A stretch of DNA of 64,000 bases from Acidobacteriota bacterium (GCA_029776225.1 JAKOTR010000031.1:1-64000), one strand, 5' to 3'; counted from the stretch's first letter, positions 8,862 to 18,527 are shown. A program made the numbers and translations. Notes: generated by a model from the sequence alone, not told the origin.

Positions 8862-9119
8862 TTGAACCCCCGAAGAAGAAGTCTCATCCTTGTTGCTGTG
8901 GCAACAGCCGTCGTTTGCTTGGCTTCGTGGCTCGTGATCAGCCATAGCCTGCGAGGTGGGCGGTGCAGAAGCGTGCCATGTACATACTTTGACGACAGAG
9001 GTCGGCCGCTTCCAGGAACATGTGGGGAAAAGGAAGGCGACAAGACCCACTGTTACTGTATCTCCAACGAAGATAAGAGTCGGAGCCAGGAACAGTCCGT
9101 CTGCGTCGCTAACCGATAG
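8862..9119 (+). CDS. Exported/anchored six-cysteine mini-protein, paralogue 3
   Basis: 85 residues from TTG 8862, chosen because GGGAGG lies 5 nt upstream and it leaves a compact NPRRR n-region; TTG 8841 with AGGAG is an alternative. A hydrophobic segment (SLILVAVATAVVCLASWLVI) acts as signal peptide or anchor. The following 50 residues repeat the family framework: C-x4-C-TYF, GTC, H-C-x-C, QEQSVC. Compared with paralogues 1 and 2 the loops are charged (Asp, Arg, Glu, Lys) instead of Ser/Gly. The gene lies 105 bp after the CxxC protein and 75 bp before a TIGR03435 gene, all on the same strand. The cysteine spacing, not overall identity, supports paralogy. Confidence 0.65.
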   Translation: MNPRRRSLILVAVATAVVCLASWLVISHSLRGGRCRSVPCTYFDDRGRPLPGTCGEKEGDKTHCYCISNEDKSRSQEQSVCVANR

Positions 9120-9194
9120 TGTCTTCTAGATTAGGTTCTGCTCTATGCAAAGCACCACTATTTGTTAGCCAAATCAGAAAGGAGTGATTCTCAC

Positions 9195-10106
9195 GTGAAG
9201 GGTCGACGAGGTTTCGCGCTGATGGCATTGGGCCTTGCTGCCCTTCTCCTGACAAGTCGCACACCAGCAGCCGAGGTGAATGAGCCCGAATTCGAAGTGG
9301 TCTCCATCCGACCAGTGCCGCCCAACGCCCCGAATATTCTTCGGTCAGCCGACTTTACGCCGATTCTACCAGGCGGTCGCTTCAGCGACCCGAGAACAAC
9401 CCTTTTCTTCATGATCGCGATCGCTTATGATGTGAACAACCCGTCAAGGCACTTACTTGGGTTGCCAAAGTGGGCTCATGAGAAGGCATACGCGGTATCA
9501 GCGCAGCCCGCCGACGGTTTTCCGGATCTTCCTCCGGAAGAGAACAAGAGGGCGGTCAAGGCCATGTTGCGCAGAATGTTGGCGAAGCACTTCCAGCTCA
9601 AAATCCAGAAGGAAACATGGGTAGGCCCCATTTACCGCCTCGTAGTTGACAAAGGGGGCTTGAAGATTCCGGAGGTCAAGCCTGCCCATCCGCCGGTGAA
9701 GCCGGGACGAGTGAACATAGCCGTTGGCGACCAGTCAGGCCGGATCATTGGCCGACAGGTGACGATGGAGGGGCTAGCGACGGCCCTGTCTCTTTTTTTT
9801 GACGCTCCGGTAAGAGATGAAACCGGCCTTAAAGGGTATTACGACCTGGACGCCGCCTGGAAAAGTCCGGACCCGGATGCGGCGTCCTCGGGCGGCCTCG
9901 GTGCGGAGGGTCTAGCCATGCTCATCTCCAATTTGCGAAGCCAGTTCGGACTCCGCCTGACGCGAGCGAAGGGTCCTGCCGACTACTGGGTAGTCCAACA
10001 TGTGGCACTGCCTACCCAAAATAACTGGTCGCGCGGTGGAGATCGCCGCCTTCGAGCGGTGCTGCACCAGCCAATTTGCCGCAATTCGAGCCTATTTGTG
10101 CGATGA
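9195..10106 (+). CDS. TIGR03435-family soil-associated exported protein
   Basis: About 303 residues from GTG 9195, preceded by AAAGGAG with a 10-nt spacer; the upstream TTG 9162 would split the ribosome site. A signal peptide (GFALMALGLAALLLTSRTPAA) precedes the family hallmark FEVVSIRPV and the segment RHLLGLPKWAHEKAYAVSA, then VKAMLRRMLAKHFQLKI, and ends near the usual VVQHV...PT terminus. TIGR03435 proteins are expanded in Solibacter-like acidobacteria; their function is unknown. The C-terminus carries about 25 extra Arg/Ser-rich residues, suggesting loss of the original stop. The TGA overlaps the ATG of the receptor gene by four bases (ATGA at 10103), which implies coupling to it. Confidence 0.85.
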   Translation: MKGRRGFALMALGLAALLLTSRTPAAEVNEPEFEVVSIRPVPPNAPNILRSADFTPILPGGRFSDPRTTLFFMIAIAYDVNNPSRHLLGLPKWAHEKAYAVSAQPADGFPDLPPEENKRAVKAMLRRMLAKHFQLKIQKETWVGPIYRLVVDKGGLKIPEVKPAHPPVKPGRVNIAVGDQSGRIIGRQVTMEGLATALSLFFDAPVRDETGLKGYYDLDAAWKSPDPDAASSGGLGAEGLAMLISNLRSQFGLRLTRAKGPADYWVVQHVALPTQNNWSRGGDRRLRAVLHQPICRNSSLFVR

Positions 10107-12982
10107 GCCGAAGACAGCACAGTCGTCTTGGAGTGTTTCTTGCCTGCCTCGGCATATTTGGCGCCTGCTCCGCGGCGGAGACGGCGGACATCCGCGGGCG
10201 TATTACGTTCGGCGGTATTCCCGTTCCTGGCGTCACTGTTACTGCCAGCCAAGGAAGTGCAGTACAGTCCGTCATCACGGATTCCGCGGGTTTCTTCCAG
10301 TTTTCCAACCTGAGCGATGGAGTCTGGATAGTGGAAACAAACATGCAACTGTTTGCTTCCCAGCGTCGCGAGATCGTACTTCCGACAACTGGCTCGGTTG
10401 AGTTCGAATTGCCCCTTGCCCCCTCACTCCCAGAGGCAACCGCGTCCGGACTGGGCACAGTTCCCCCCAACTTCGAACTGGTTGAGGTGCGCGCTGTCAA
10501 GCCGGCAAAATCCGTCGACAGGCCCCCGGACCCACCACCGAATCAGGTGGCCCCCTCCCAATCCGAACCGGAGGATATTGGAGCGCGTGGCGCCAGTATC
10601 TTTCTGATTTCCGGCAGCCAGAACAACGGCGCTACTACGCCCTTTGCACTGACACCGTCGTTCGGAAACAACCGTCCCAAGGCGCGATCTCCCTACAACG
10701 GCAATCTGGGCCTCCTCCTGAACCATGCGTCATTTGATGCCCGCCCTTATTCGCTAACCGGGCAGAATACTCCAAAACCGGATTACAGCCGGGTGCAGAG
10801 TCTGCTCTCGTTCGGCGGACCACTCCGCATCCCGGGCATTCTCCAGGGACGCAATCTCGGCTGGTTTACTGTCCAGTATCAACGCTATCGAAACCGCGTT
10901 GCTGAGACCTTCACGGCATTGATGCCAACGCTCGAGCAACGGACTTCGGTCCCGGAGGATCGCATCAGCCCGCAGGCCAAGGCGCTGCTTGCGCTGTATC
11001 CCTTGCCGAACTTCGACGGCGGGTCCGGATACAACTACCAAGTGGCTGCCGTATCCGGTGGGCATCGAGACGACTTACAGGCCAGTTTCAACCAAGCGGT
11101 AAACCGGAACACGTTCCAGGTCAACCTGAGCGCGCAAAGCCGCCGTGACAGCAAGCCAGACCAATTCGGTTTCCTGAACACGAGCCGCGGCCTCGGACTA
11201 ACTTCCAGCTTGGGTTATCGCCGTCTGTTTCGCTCGCCAAAGTTTTTTACCGCTCGTCTGGAATTCAGCCGCCTCTCGGATCGCGTGACGCCATTCTTTT
11301 CGAATCGAATCAATTTCTCCGCGGTCGCAGGCATACAGGGCAACAACCAGGACCCTGAGAACTGGGGACCGCCGAACTTGCAATTTGCCAGTGGCATCGC
11401 TGGCCTCACACTTCCACAAGCGGCCTTCAACCGGTATCAGAGCTTCAAGGTACCCCTGGAATATGGTCTGGTTCGCGGCCGTCACGACATCGCCCTCGGA
11501 TTTGCCTTTCAAGGACAGCATTGGAATCTTTTGTCACAGGAAGATGCACGTGGCACTTTTAGCTTTACGGGGGATCGTGACTTTCAAGCGTTTCTTCTGG
11601 GTCTTCCCGCGGTGAGCTCGATTGCCTTTGGCAATGCTGATAAATATCTGCGGAACTCCGTCTACGAGTTATTTATCCAAGACAAGTGGCGTGCCAGCTC
11701 CACTTTTACGGTTAACGTCGGGGTACGGTGGGACTATTCGTCGCCAGTACGGGAAAAATACGGCCGCCTAGTAAATCTGGCAATTTCTCCCGGTTTTTCG
11801 TCTGCCGTGCCCGTGATCCAAAGGGACGACACGGGAGGTGATTGGTTCCCGCGGCCGGATCGCAACAATATCGCCCCGCGCATCGGCTTGGCTTGGCGCC
11901 CATTCGCTGCGGCGGCCATGGTTTTCCGGGGAGGCTATGGCATCTATTACGACTCTGGCGTCTACCAGCCCGTCGCTTTACGAATGGCGCAACAGGCGCC
12001 ATTGTCCACCAGTCTGCGCGTCGCGAGTACGCCTGAAACGCCCCTCACGCTGGCGAACGGCTTTCCGCGACCGCCCTCCATCACCCAGGCGACAACGTTC
12101 GGCGTGACTCCTAACTTCCGGGTTGGCTACGCGCAGGTATGGCAGTTCACATTACAGACAGATCTTCCTGCCGCCATGCAACTGGCAGTGAGTTATCAAG
12201 GAATCAAAGGTACGCGGGCGCAGCAGCAATTCCTGCCGAACACTTTTCCGGACACCTTCCTCGAACCGGCAGGATTTACTTACCTGGTCTCTGACGGCAA
12301 TTCCATTCGCCATGCAGGTCAAGTGCGACTTCGCCGCCGGCTCTCAAACGGGTTTGCCGCAACGATGCAGTACACGTACGCCAAATCGATCGATAATGCC
12401 TCGCTGGGCGGGCGCAACGAGGCCGGACCTTTGATCGCACAGAATTGGCTGGATTTCAAGGCCGAACGCGCCCGCTCGAATTTCGACGAGCGTCATGTGC
12501 TGGACGCAACCCTGGAGTACAGCATCTGGGCCCGCAATCCGCTTCTTCGCAATTGGACATTCACGTCTCAATTTGTCGCGGGCAGCGGATCGCCGCTCAC
12601 TCCAATCTATTTTGTAAACCTGCCGGGTACGGGCGTTGTGGGGAGCATACGGCCAGACTACACTGGCGCTCCCTTATATGACACTCCTCCGGGTCTATAC
12701 GTGAATCCGGCAGCTTTCGCCCCGGCTCCTCCTGGCCGATGGGGTAACGCCGGCCGCAACATCATCAACGGTCCAGCGAGGATTGGGATCAACGCGTCGG
12801 CTGGCCGTACTTTCGCCGGCTGGGACCGTTTGAGCTTCGACGTCCGCCTGGAGGCGGTCAATGCGCTGAACAACGTCGTGTATACGCGCTGGAACACAAT
12901 CATTGGCAATAGTCAGTTCGGTTTACCCAATGCGGTAAACCCGATGCGGACCGTGCGGGTGGTCCTGCGCGCCCGGTTTTGA
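10103..12982 (+). CDS. Oar-like TonB-dependent receptor with carboxypeptidase-regulatory domain
   Basis: About 959 residues from ATG 10103. A signal peptide (GVFLACLGIFGACSAA) is followed by a carboxypeptidase-regulatory-like beta-sandwich at about 30-110 (DIRGRITFGGIPVPGVTV, SVITDSAGFFQFSNL). A Pro-rich linker follows, then a long outer-membrane beta-barrel with repeated aromatic strands, ending in VVLRARF with the terminal Phe typical of BAM substrates. The plug region is short and atypical, unlike SusC. Family knowledge: these acidobacterial proteins are predicted outer-membrane receptors or pores for large substrates or peptides. Start codon overlap with the TIGR03435 gene and the VWFA gene nine bases downstream suggest one operon. 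Confidence 0.88.
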   Translation: MSRRQHSRLGVFLACLGIFGACSAAETADIRGRITFGGIPVPGVTVTASQGSAVQSVITDSAGFFQFSNLSDGVWIVETNMQLFASQRREIVLPTTGSVEFELPLAPSLPEATASGLGTVPPNFELVEVRAVKPAKSVDRPPDPPPNQVAPSQSEPEDIGARGASIFLISGSQNNGATTPFALTPSFGNNRPKARSPYNGNLGLLLNHASFDARPYSLTGQNTPKPDYSRVQSLLSFGGPLRIPGILQGRNLGWFTVQYQRYRNRVAETFTALMPTLEQRTSVPEDRISPQAKALLALYPLPNFDGGSGYNYQVAAVSGGHRDDLQASFNQAVNRNTFQVNLSAQSRRDSKPDQFGFLNTSRGLGLTSSLGYRRLFRSPKFFTARLEFSRLSDRVTPFFSNRINFSAVAGIQGNNQDPENWGPPNLQFASGIAGLTLPQAAFNRYQSFKVPLEYGLVRGRHDIALGFAFQGQHWNLLSQEDARGTFSFTGDRDFQAFLLGLPAVSSIAFGNADKYLRNSVYELFIQDKWRASSTFTVNVGVRWDYSSPVREKYGRLVNLAISPGFSSAVPVIQRDDTGGDWFPRPDRNNIAPRIGLAWRPFAAAAMVFRGGYGIYYDSGVYQPVALRMAQQAPLSTSLRVASTPETPLTLANGFPRPPSITQATTFGVTPNFRVGYAQVWQFTLQTDLPAAMQLAVSYQGIKGTRAQQQFLPNTFPDTFLEPAGFTYLVSDGNSIRHAGQVRLRRRLSNGFAATMQYTYAKSIDNASLGGRNEAGPLIAQNWLDFKAERARSNFDERHVLDATLEYSIWARNPLLRNWTFTSQFVAGSGSPLTPIYFVNLPGTGVVGSIRPDYTGAPLYDTPPGLYVNPAAFAPAPPGRWGNAGRNIINGPARIGINASAGRTFAGWDRLSFDVRLEAVNALNNVVYTRWNTIIGNSQFGLPNAVNPMRTVRVVLRARF

Positions 12983-12991
12983 CCATTTGCT

Positions 12992-15064
12992 ATGCGGCCT
13001 TGGTTACTCTTGCTCTTCGCGCCGGCCCTCCTCTCCGCCCAAGTCGCGCCAAACACACAAACCGGCCAAAATGCCGATTTTCGCATCACGACGCAGTTAG
13101 TCACCGAAGTCGTAATCGTGAAGGACAGGCGCGGCAACTTCATCGAAGGTCTGACCGCTGACGACTTTGTGGTGACAGAAAACGGAGTTCCTCAACAGAT
13201 CCGCTTTTTTGAATTTCAGAAACTCGCAGAGCCGGCGCCTTTGCCGCCCATATCGGTGGATCAGCCAACGGCTTCCAACGTCCACCGGGCGCGCCCTTCT
13301 ATCCGTTCCATCCGCCCCGACGATGCCCTCTACCGCAACCGGCGGCTTCTGGCTTTTTACTTCGATCTCGCCACTTTAGCAATACCAGATCAACTGCAGG
13401 CTCTTGATGCCGCTGCCCGGTTCGTGCAGACGCGCATGTCCTCCCAGGACTTGGTCGCCATCCTCGCGTTTACTCGCGGCAGTGTTCAAGTGTTACTCGA
13501 TTTCACCGCCGACCGCCAGGTTCTGCTTCAGGCATTAGAAACTCTTAGACGATCCAATGAATACAGTGAAGGCTTCGGCGGGCTGGGCGCCGAAAAGCCA
13601 GGTCCGGGCGCTTCCTTCGGCCAAAACAGCCCGGAGTTCAATATCTTTTTCAATGACCGCCAACTTTCTGCCCTGCAAACAGCAGCGAATCTTCTTGGCA
13701 GCGTCAATGCGATGAAGGTCCTGGTTTACTTCACGACGGGACTTCGGCTGGAGGGCGTGAACAACTTAGCACAGCTTCGCGCGACCATCAATGCGGCAGT
13801 CCGTGCGGGGGTTTCGCTTTGGCCTATAGACGCGCGCGGACTTGACGCAGAGCCGCCGCTTGGGGATGCCCGGAGCGGTTCTGTGAGCGGACTTGCCTTG
13901 TATACGGGAGCAGCTCTGGAGCGTGCGGTCGAGAACCGGGAGCGCCGGCAGGACACATTATGGACCCTGGCCGCCGAAACGGGGGGCCGGGCGCTGCTGG
14001 ATTCCAACGACCTGTTGTCAGGAATCGTGCAAGCGCAACAATCCATGAGCAGCCACTATATTCTGGGCTATTACACCACCAACGATCAGCGTGATGGCAA
14101 GCTTCGCAAAGTGAGTATCGCGCTGCCAAAATATCCTGGGGCAAAGCTCGAGTACCGCAAAAGCTACTACGCACCGAAAGAATTCAGCGCGTTTGACGCT
14201 GCCGACAGGGAGCACCAGCTGGAAGAAGCGTTCATGTTGGAGGATCCGATTACGGACCTAAAATTGGCGTTGGGAATCGCATATTTTCAGATCAATAACG
14301 CAGAATATTTTCTCAACCTTTCGGTAACCATTCCGGGCCACGAATTGATGACGGGCAAAGCACAAAGCCAGGAGCGCACACGCATCGAGTTTATCGGCGA
14401 AATCAAAAGTGACTACGGAGAAACGGTGTCGAACGTACGGGACAGCGTCGATATCAAACTTGGTGCGAACTCCGCGATTGAGTTGTCGCGGCGCATCGTT
14501 CAGTACGACACCGGATTTACCCTTCTTCCTGGCCGATATCACATCAAGTTTCTTGCCCGCGACAATGAAACCGGGCGAATCGGTACGTATCACATGCCGT
14601 TTGTGATTCTCAATCTCAACAAAGAGGTGAGCCAACTTCCGATCAGCTCCGTGGTGCTCGGCAGCCAGCGCGTCGACCTGCGCGAATCGATCCGTGCGAC
14701 GCTGAAGCAAAAAGATCAGCGCCTTGAGGCTGGCAATCCGCTCGTGGAAAACGGGCTGAAGCTCCTCCCTTCCCTGACCAAAGTGTTCCGCAAGAAGGAG
14801 GAGCTGTTCTTGTACCTTCAGGTGTATCAAAGCGAGAAGCCCCTGGCGTATGTGACGTTCTACCGCGATAAAGCCCTGGCCTTCGAAACAGCTCCGGTTG
14901 GGCCAGCCTATTCTTTACGGGAACCGCTGCGCGGCCACGTCCTGCGCTTCCGCATTCCTTTGAAACAGTTCGACCCTGGCGAATATGTTTGCCAAGTGAA
15001 CATCGTGGACCCGGCTCGCGGGCGGGCGCGATTCTGGCAATCGCCCGTGGTAATTACTCCCTAG
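12992..15064 (+). CDS. Exported VWFA-related protein (TIGR03436 type)
   Basis: 690 residues. A signal peptide (RPWLLLLFAPALLSA) precedes the acidobacterial VWFA-related module: TEVVIVKDRRGNFIEGLTADDFVVTENGVPQQI (residues about 35-65, quoted here in part as the conserved family opening) and then a von Willebrand A-like domain at about 115-360. The usual metal-site start DxSxS is replaced by DLATL (LAFYFDLATLAI), so metal-dependent adhesion is doubtful. A C-terminal beta-rich domain of about 250 residues follows. Nine bases separate it from the receptor, so it is probably cotranscribed. It may act as a periplasmic or surface protein-binding partner of the receptor; this is inference from context. 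Confidence 0.85.
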   Translation: MRPWLLLLFAPALLSAQVAPNTQTGQNADFRITTQLVTEVVIVKDRRGNFIEGLTADDFVVTENGVPQQIRFFEFQKLAEPAPLPPISVDQPTASNVHRARPSIRSIRPDDALYRNRRLLAFYFDLATLAIPDQLQALDAAARFVQTRMSSQDLVAILAFTRGSVQVLLDFTADRQVLLQALETLRRSNEYSEGFGGLGAEKPGPGASFGQNSPEFNIFFNDRQLSALQTAANLLGSVNAMKVLVYFTTGLRLEGVNNLAQLRATINAAVRAGVSLWPIDARGLDAEPPLGDARSGSVSGLALYTGAALERAVENRERRQDTLWTLAAETGGRALLDSNDLLSGIVQAQQSMSSHYILGYYTTNDQRDGKLRKVSIALPKYPGAKLEYRKSYYAPKEFSAFDAADREHQLEEAFMLEDPITDLKLALGIAYFQINNAEYFLNLSVTIPGHELMTGKAQSQERTRIEFIGEIKSDYGETVSNVRDSVDIKLGANSAIELSRRIVQYDTGFTLLPGRYHIKFLARDNETGRIGTYHMPFVILNLNKEVSQLPISSVVLGSQRVDLRESIRATLKQKDQRLEAGNPLVENGLKLLPSLTKVFRKKEELFLYLQVYQSEKPLAYVTFYRDKALAFETAPVGPAYSLREPLRGHVLRFRIPLKQFDPGEYVCQVNIVDPARGRARFWQSPVVITP

Positions 15065-15263
15065 AGAATGGATGGAGCCCTCTACACGCATGAGGTCCCA
15101 AAGTTAACGTGTAGCAAGAATTAATGTCTTATAACTGTAGTAGGTAGAAAATATTAGCTGTTGCGCAGAATAACGCATTACTACGCGTGTTTGAATGCTG
15201 GGGAACCGAGACCGTGCCTCGCACTTTTCTTTCGGACTGAACGTGAAACGTGAGTGAAGCAGC
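15065..15263. other. Intergenic region with CTACACG/CGTGTAG inverted repeat
   Basis: Arms at 15082-15088 and 15108-15114 could form a weak hairpin ending the upstream operon. The rest is AT-rich and probably contains the promoter of the glycosyltransferase gene. No gene seen. Confidence 0.35.
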
Positions 15264-17204
15264 ATGCGTGACGTGCAAGTTAGGCAAGAGACAGAGGTTT
15301 CTGGCAGTGAACTAAGTGCTGCGTGCCTGGTGCCTTTAGGACATGTGCCATCGACTCTGAACCGTTTCGGCTGGCTAAGGCCATTTGGCAATTCAACCCT
15401 GCTTACCCGATGCCTGGAGGGCTTGAAAGGAAGATCGCCTTGGCCGGTCGCCGCGCTAGTGACCCCCCCCTGTAATATGAAAATCTCGAGCACCTTAGCG
15501 CAGCTTCAAGTCAAGGAGTTGCAATCGCGCGGCGGAGCTTGGCTGCGCTCAATCGGGTTCGTCAGTTTAAACAACGGCCTGAACCGTGTTGTTCTGGCTC
15601 ACGGATTAGTGGGATTGGATCTGTTGCCGGAATCCGTCATCAAGAAACTAATAACATTGCATGGCGAGCTACGCTCCGATGTTACGTTTTGTGGTGACTT
15701 ACCCGCTCCGCTATACTTGGGAATCTGTGAGGAGAGGGCCCTCGAGTTTTTCGCCAGTTTGCCGGAGGGCGTAGCAGCAAATGGTGATCCCAGATCTGTA
15801 TTCGCGAATTTGGCGAGCATTGCAGGGACATTAGAAGAAACAAACCAACTCATAGTTCGACGACTGGAGTTGCTGCACGGTTTCGGTCTCAATCGGGGCT
15901 GCATTCCACGGTGCATTCCGATGGAAAGCGAGGTTGATGTCGAGCGAATTCAGACTGCCCTTGCTCTGTCCGATGCACAGGGGACTGGTGATGCTCTGCG
16001 AACCTTCCGAGACTTGTTGATACGAGATTGGGCAGCAGAAAGTCGCCAGGTCATTTGGCCGACAGCGACACGGACGAGTGGCAAACGCGTCGTGCTTTTC
16101 GCATCAAATCCGAGTGCATTTTCCGGCAGTGAACAGGCGCTCATCTCGACCGTTCAATCCCTCCGCGGTGGCGATATCGACCTCCATTGCCTGATTGGAG
16201 AAGAAGGCGTGTTCACAGAACGATTGAAGAAGGCTGGCGCCAAGTTGCACTGCCCGAATAGAGACTTCGCGGCCCCGACTCTTCCAAATTTCCTGCTCTC
16301 CAGAGCCGTATTCGACGCCGTCCGCCCTGAGATTCTTCACTGCAATGCTTACGTCGGAACTCCCTTGCTAGCACAGGCGAGGGCGAACGGAGTCCCCATT
16401 TTACAATGGGCGAGACTGGCGCGCTTCGATGGCATACTGGACCACCTGATCGCAGCGGACATCATTACAGCAGTTTCTGGCTTCGTCCGTGAGCGACTGA
16501 AGGAGGAGATGATCGATCCTGAGAAAATTAGGGTGCTTTACGACGGCATTGACACGGAATACTTCAGTCCTGGGGGGCCTAAAATGAGGCTCCGCATGCG
16601 CGAGAAGTTACAATTGCGAGCCGACGAGTTCACCATACTCTGCATAGCACGGTTTGTGCCTTACAAGCGGCACGACCTTCTGATTCACGGCTTTGCTAGG
16701 GCAAGCGCTCAGCGCCCAGGTCTTCGTCTCTTACTCGCTGGAGATGGGGATGGTCAGAGTACGATGTCCGAAATGCAAGCGCTAGTGTCACGCCTAGGTG
16801 TTGAGGATGCAGTGTCTTTTACAGGATTTGTGTCCGATGTACGCACACTTATTACTGCTGCGGACGCTGTAGCCCTATGCTCTGACGACGAGCCGCTTGG
16901 ATGTTCCGTACTTGAGGCGATGGCGATGGCCAAGCCGATCATTTTGTCACAGTCCGGCGGCTTCCCTGAGATAGTTACGGACAATCATGACGGATTGCTG
17001 TTCAATGCCGGCGATGCCGAGGCGTTGGCGCAGCGCATACTTAAGCTCGCGGCATCGGCCGCATTGTGCAAACGGCTGGGGAGCACTGCCCGGAAAACTG
17101 TCCAGGAGAGGTTTTCCCTCTTCGCGCACGCGTCAGCTCTCCGCAGAATCTACGAAGAGGTCGCTTGGAGGAAGACAGACGCTCAAAGACGGCAAGGCGC
17201 TTGA
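15264..17204 (+). CDS. Two-domain glycosyltransferase (GT4 C-terminus)
   Basis: 646 residues. The C-terminal 370 residues are a GT4/GT-B glycosyltransferase: an N-lobe beginning KRVVLFASNPSAFSGSEQALIS, a hinge IRVLYDGIDTEYFSPG, donor-site LCIARFVPYKRHDLLIHGFA and the E-x7-E region EPLGCSVLEAMAMAKP followed by GFPEIV. The N-terminal 260 residues resemble a degenerate SpsF/KdsB-like nucleotidyltransferase fold (LRPFGNSTLLTRCLEGLKG, VVLAHGLVGLDLLPESVI), but the match is weak. Such fusions occur in surface-polysaccharide modification, here a guess. The ATG at 15264 has only a weak ribosome site; starting at ATG 15477 would remove the conserved-looking N-terminal domain. Its last 22 bases overlap the end of a decayed IS481 gene on the other strand. 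Confidence 0.75.
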   Translation: MRDVQVRQETEVSGSELSAACLVPLGHVPSTLNRFGWLRPFGNSTLLTRCLEGLKGRSPWPVAALVTPPCNMKISSTLAQLQVKELQSRGGAWLRSIGFVSLNNGLNRVVLAHGLVGLDLLPESVIKKLITLHGELRSDVTFCGDLPAPLYLGICEERALEFFASLPEGVAANGDPRSVFANLASIAGTLEETNQLIVRRLELLHGFGLNRGCIPRCIPMESEVDVERIQTALALSDAQGTGDALRTFRDLLIRDWAAESRQVIWPTATRTSGKRVVLFASNPSAFSGSEQALISTVQSLRGGDIDLHCLIGEEGVFTERLKKAGAKLHCPNRDFAAPTLPNFLLSRAVFDAVRPEILHCNAYVGTPLLAQARANGVPILQWARLARFDGILDHLIAADIITAVSGFVRERLKEEMIDPEKIRVLYDGIDTEYFSPGGPKMRLRMREKLQLRADEFTILCIARFVPYKRHDLLIHGFARASAQRPGLRLLLAGDGDGQSTMSEMQALVSRLGVEDAVSFTGFVSDVRTLITAADAVALCSDDEPLGCSVLEAMAMAKPIILSQSGGFPEIVTDNHDGLLFNAGDAEALAQRILKLAASAALCKRLGSTARKTVQERFSLFAHASALRRIYEEVAWRKTDAQRRQGA

Positions 17205-18403
17205 TCGTCATTCAGACGGAACGCGAGCGCGCGGCCGTCAGGGCTCTCGAAGTCGGTGAAGGCGACCGCCTCGCCGTCGCCGCCGCTCGCTTCCAATCCA
17301 TAACTTGTATTTGGCGGGAGGTCACCGGACACCCACGCCGAAGTCTGGTGGGGTGTTTCGGTAGCCAGTTTGGCGGCAGTCGCCTGCCGCATACGGTCGG
17401 GTCCATCCAAGAACGCCTGGTGGGGCGTTCTTCCTTTGGTGCGGTAGCCCTGGTGGGGCCGCTGGGTATTGTACAGCTCCAGCCAGCGGTCGAGATCAGC
17501 CTGGAGTTCAGCGACGCTGCCGTAGAGTTTCTGGCGGAAGGCGACGCTGAAGAACTCCTCTTTGACGGTGCGGTGGAAGCGTTCGCAGAAGCCGTTGGTT
17601 TCCGGGCAGCAGACGCCGGTGCGGCGATGGCCGATCTGGTTGATGGCCAGGTAGAGTTCGTAGGCGTGGTGGAGTTCCCGGCCGCAGTACTCGCGGCCAT
17701 TGTCGGTGAGCGCATGCTGCACGGCCAGGCCATGTTCGTCATAGAAGGGCAGCACGCGGTCGTTGAGTAGACCGGCGGCGGTGATGGGCGTTTTGGAGAG
17801 ATAGAGCTTGCCCCAGGCGTGGGAGCAGAAGGCGTCCACAACGGATTGCATGTAGATCTCGCCAGCGCCCTTGAGTGTGTCGACGAAGTAGGTGTCCTGG
17901 CAGAGCAGATAGCCCGGATGTGAGGACTCGATGTGCTCTTCGGGTCCTGCGTGCGGCCGCGGTGAAGGCGCAACAGGCGGATCTGCCTTTCGGTGAGCAC
18001 GGGCCACCCTGCTCCAGGCTGCGGCGTTCCAGCCACAGGAGACGGTCGGAGCGGTGGAGCAGGCCGTGGCGCTGCCAAACGGCACGAACGGTGGAGGGGG
18101 CGATGCCGAACCCGGCGAGTTTCAACTGGCCGCTGAGGCGGATGTAGCTGTAGGTGGGGTAGCGGGCCGACATGTCGAGGATCTGTTGCTCGACCTCGGG
18201 CGGGTCTGGTTGGGCATGCGCGGGCGGCGTTTGGGCTGCGGGGCGAGCCCCTCCCGGCCGAACTTCTTGAAGGCTTCCTTGATCTCGTAGAAATGGCTGC
18301 GGCTGATGCCGGCGCGCTTGCAGGGGAGCTTGACGTTGTCCAGTTCCTCGGCCAGTTGCAGCAGGCCAAGGCGGGCTTTGATAAGTTGTTCTCGGGTGCT
18401 CAT
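17183..18403 (-). pseudogene. Degenerate IS481-like transposase, three frameshifts
   Basis: Reads leftward from ATG 18403, which has AGGAG seven bases before it. The helix-turn-helix N-terminus (STREQLIKARLGLLQLAEEL) is followed by a frame switch near 18185 into ILDMSARYPTYSYIRLSG, another near 18010 into VLTERQIRLLRLHRG and a third near 17945 into the integrase core (YLLCQDTYFVDTLKG, ALTDNGREY, ETNGFCERFHRTVKEEFF). The catalytic Asp, Asp and Glu of the rve core are still visible. With three indels in about 250 bp the gene is dead. The right side lies next to the group II intron target. I could not find convincing terminal repeats or a target duplication. Confidence 0.85.
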
Positions 18404-18467
18404 GCGGGTTCTCCTGTGACGTTTTGTCTTGGAAACCAAAACGCTATCACCAGGACCGCGTGGGCGC

Positions 18468-18484
18468 CCGAGTTGTGGGGGCCG
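18468..18484. repeat. Intron-flanking inverted repeat, 3'-exon arm
   Basis: CCGAGTTGTGGGGGCCG here is the exact reverse complement of 20574-20590. The two 17-bp arms lie in the exon DNA on either side of the group II intron, so before insertion they formed one long hairpin with a loop of about 28 nt. Confidence 0.7.
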
Positions 18485-18527
18485 CTGTCGAGTAGGCGCG
18501 GCAGGTCGCCCTGCCGCGCCTCTCACA

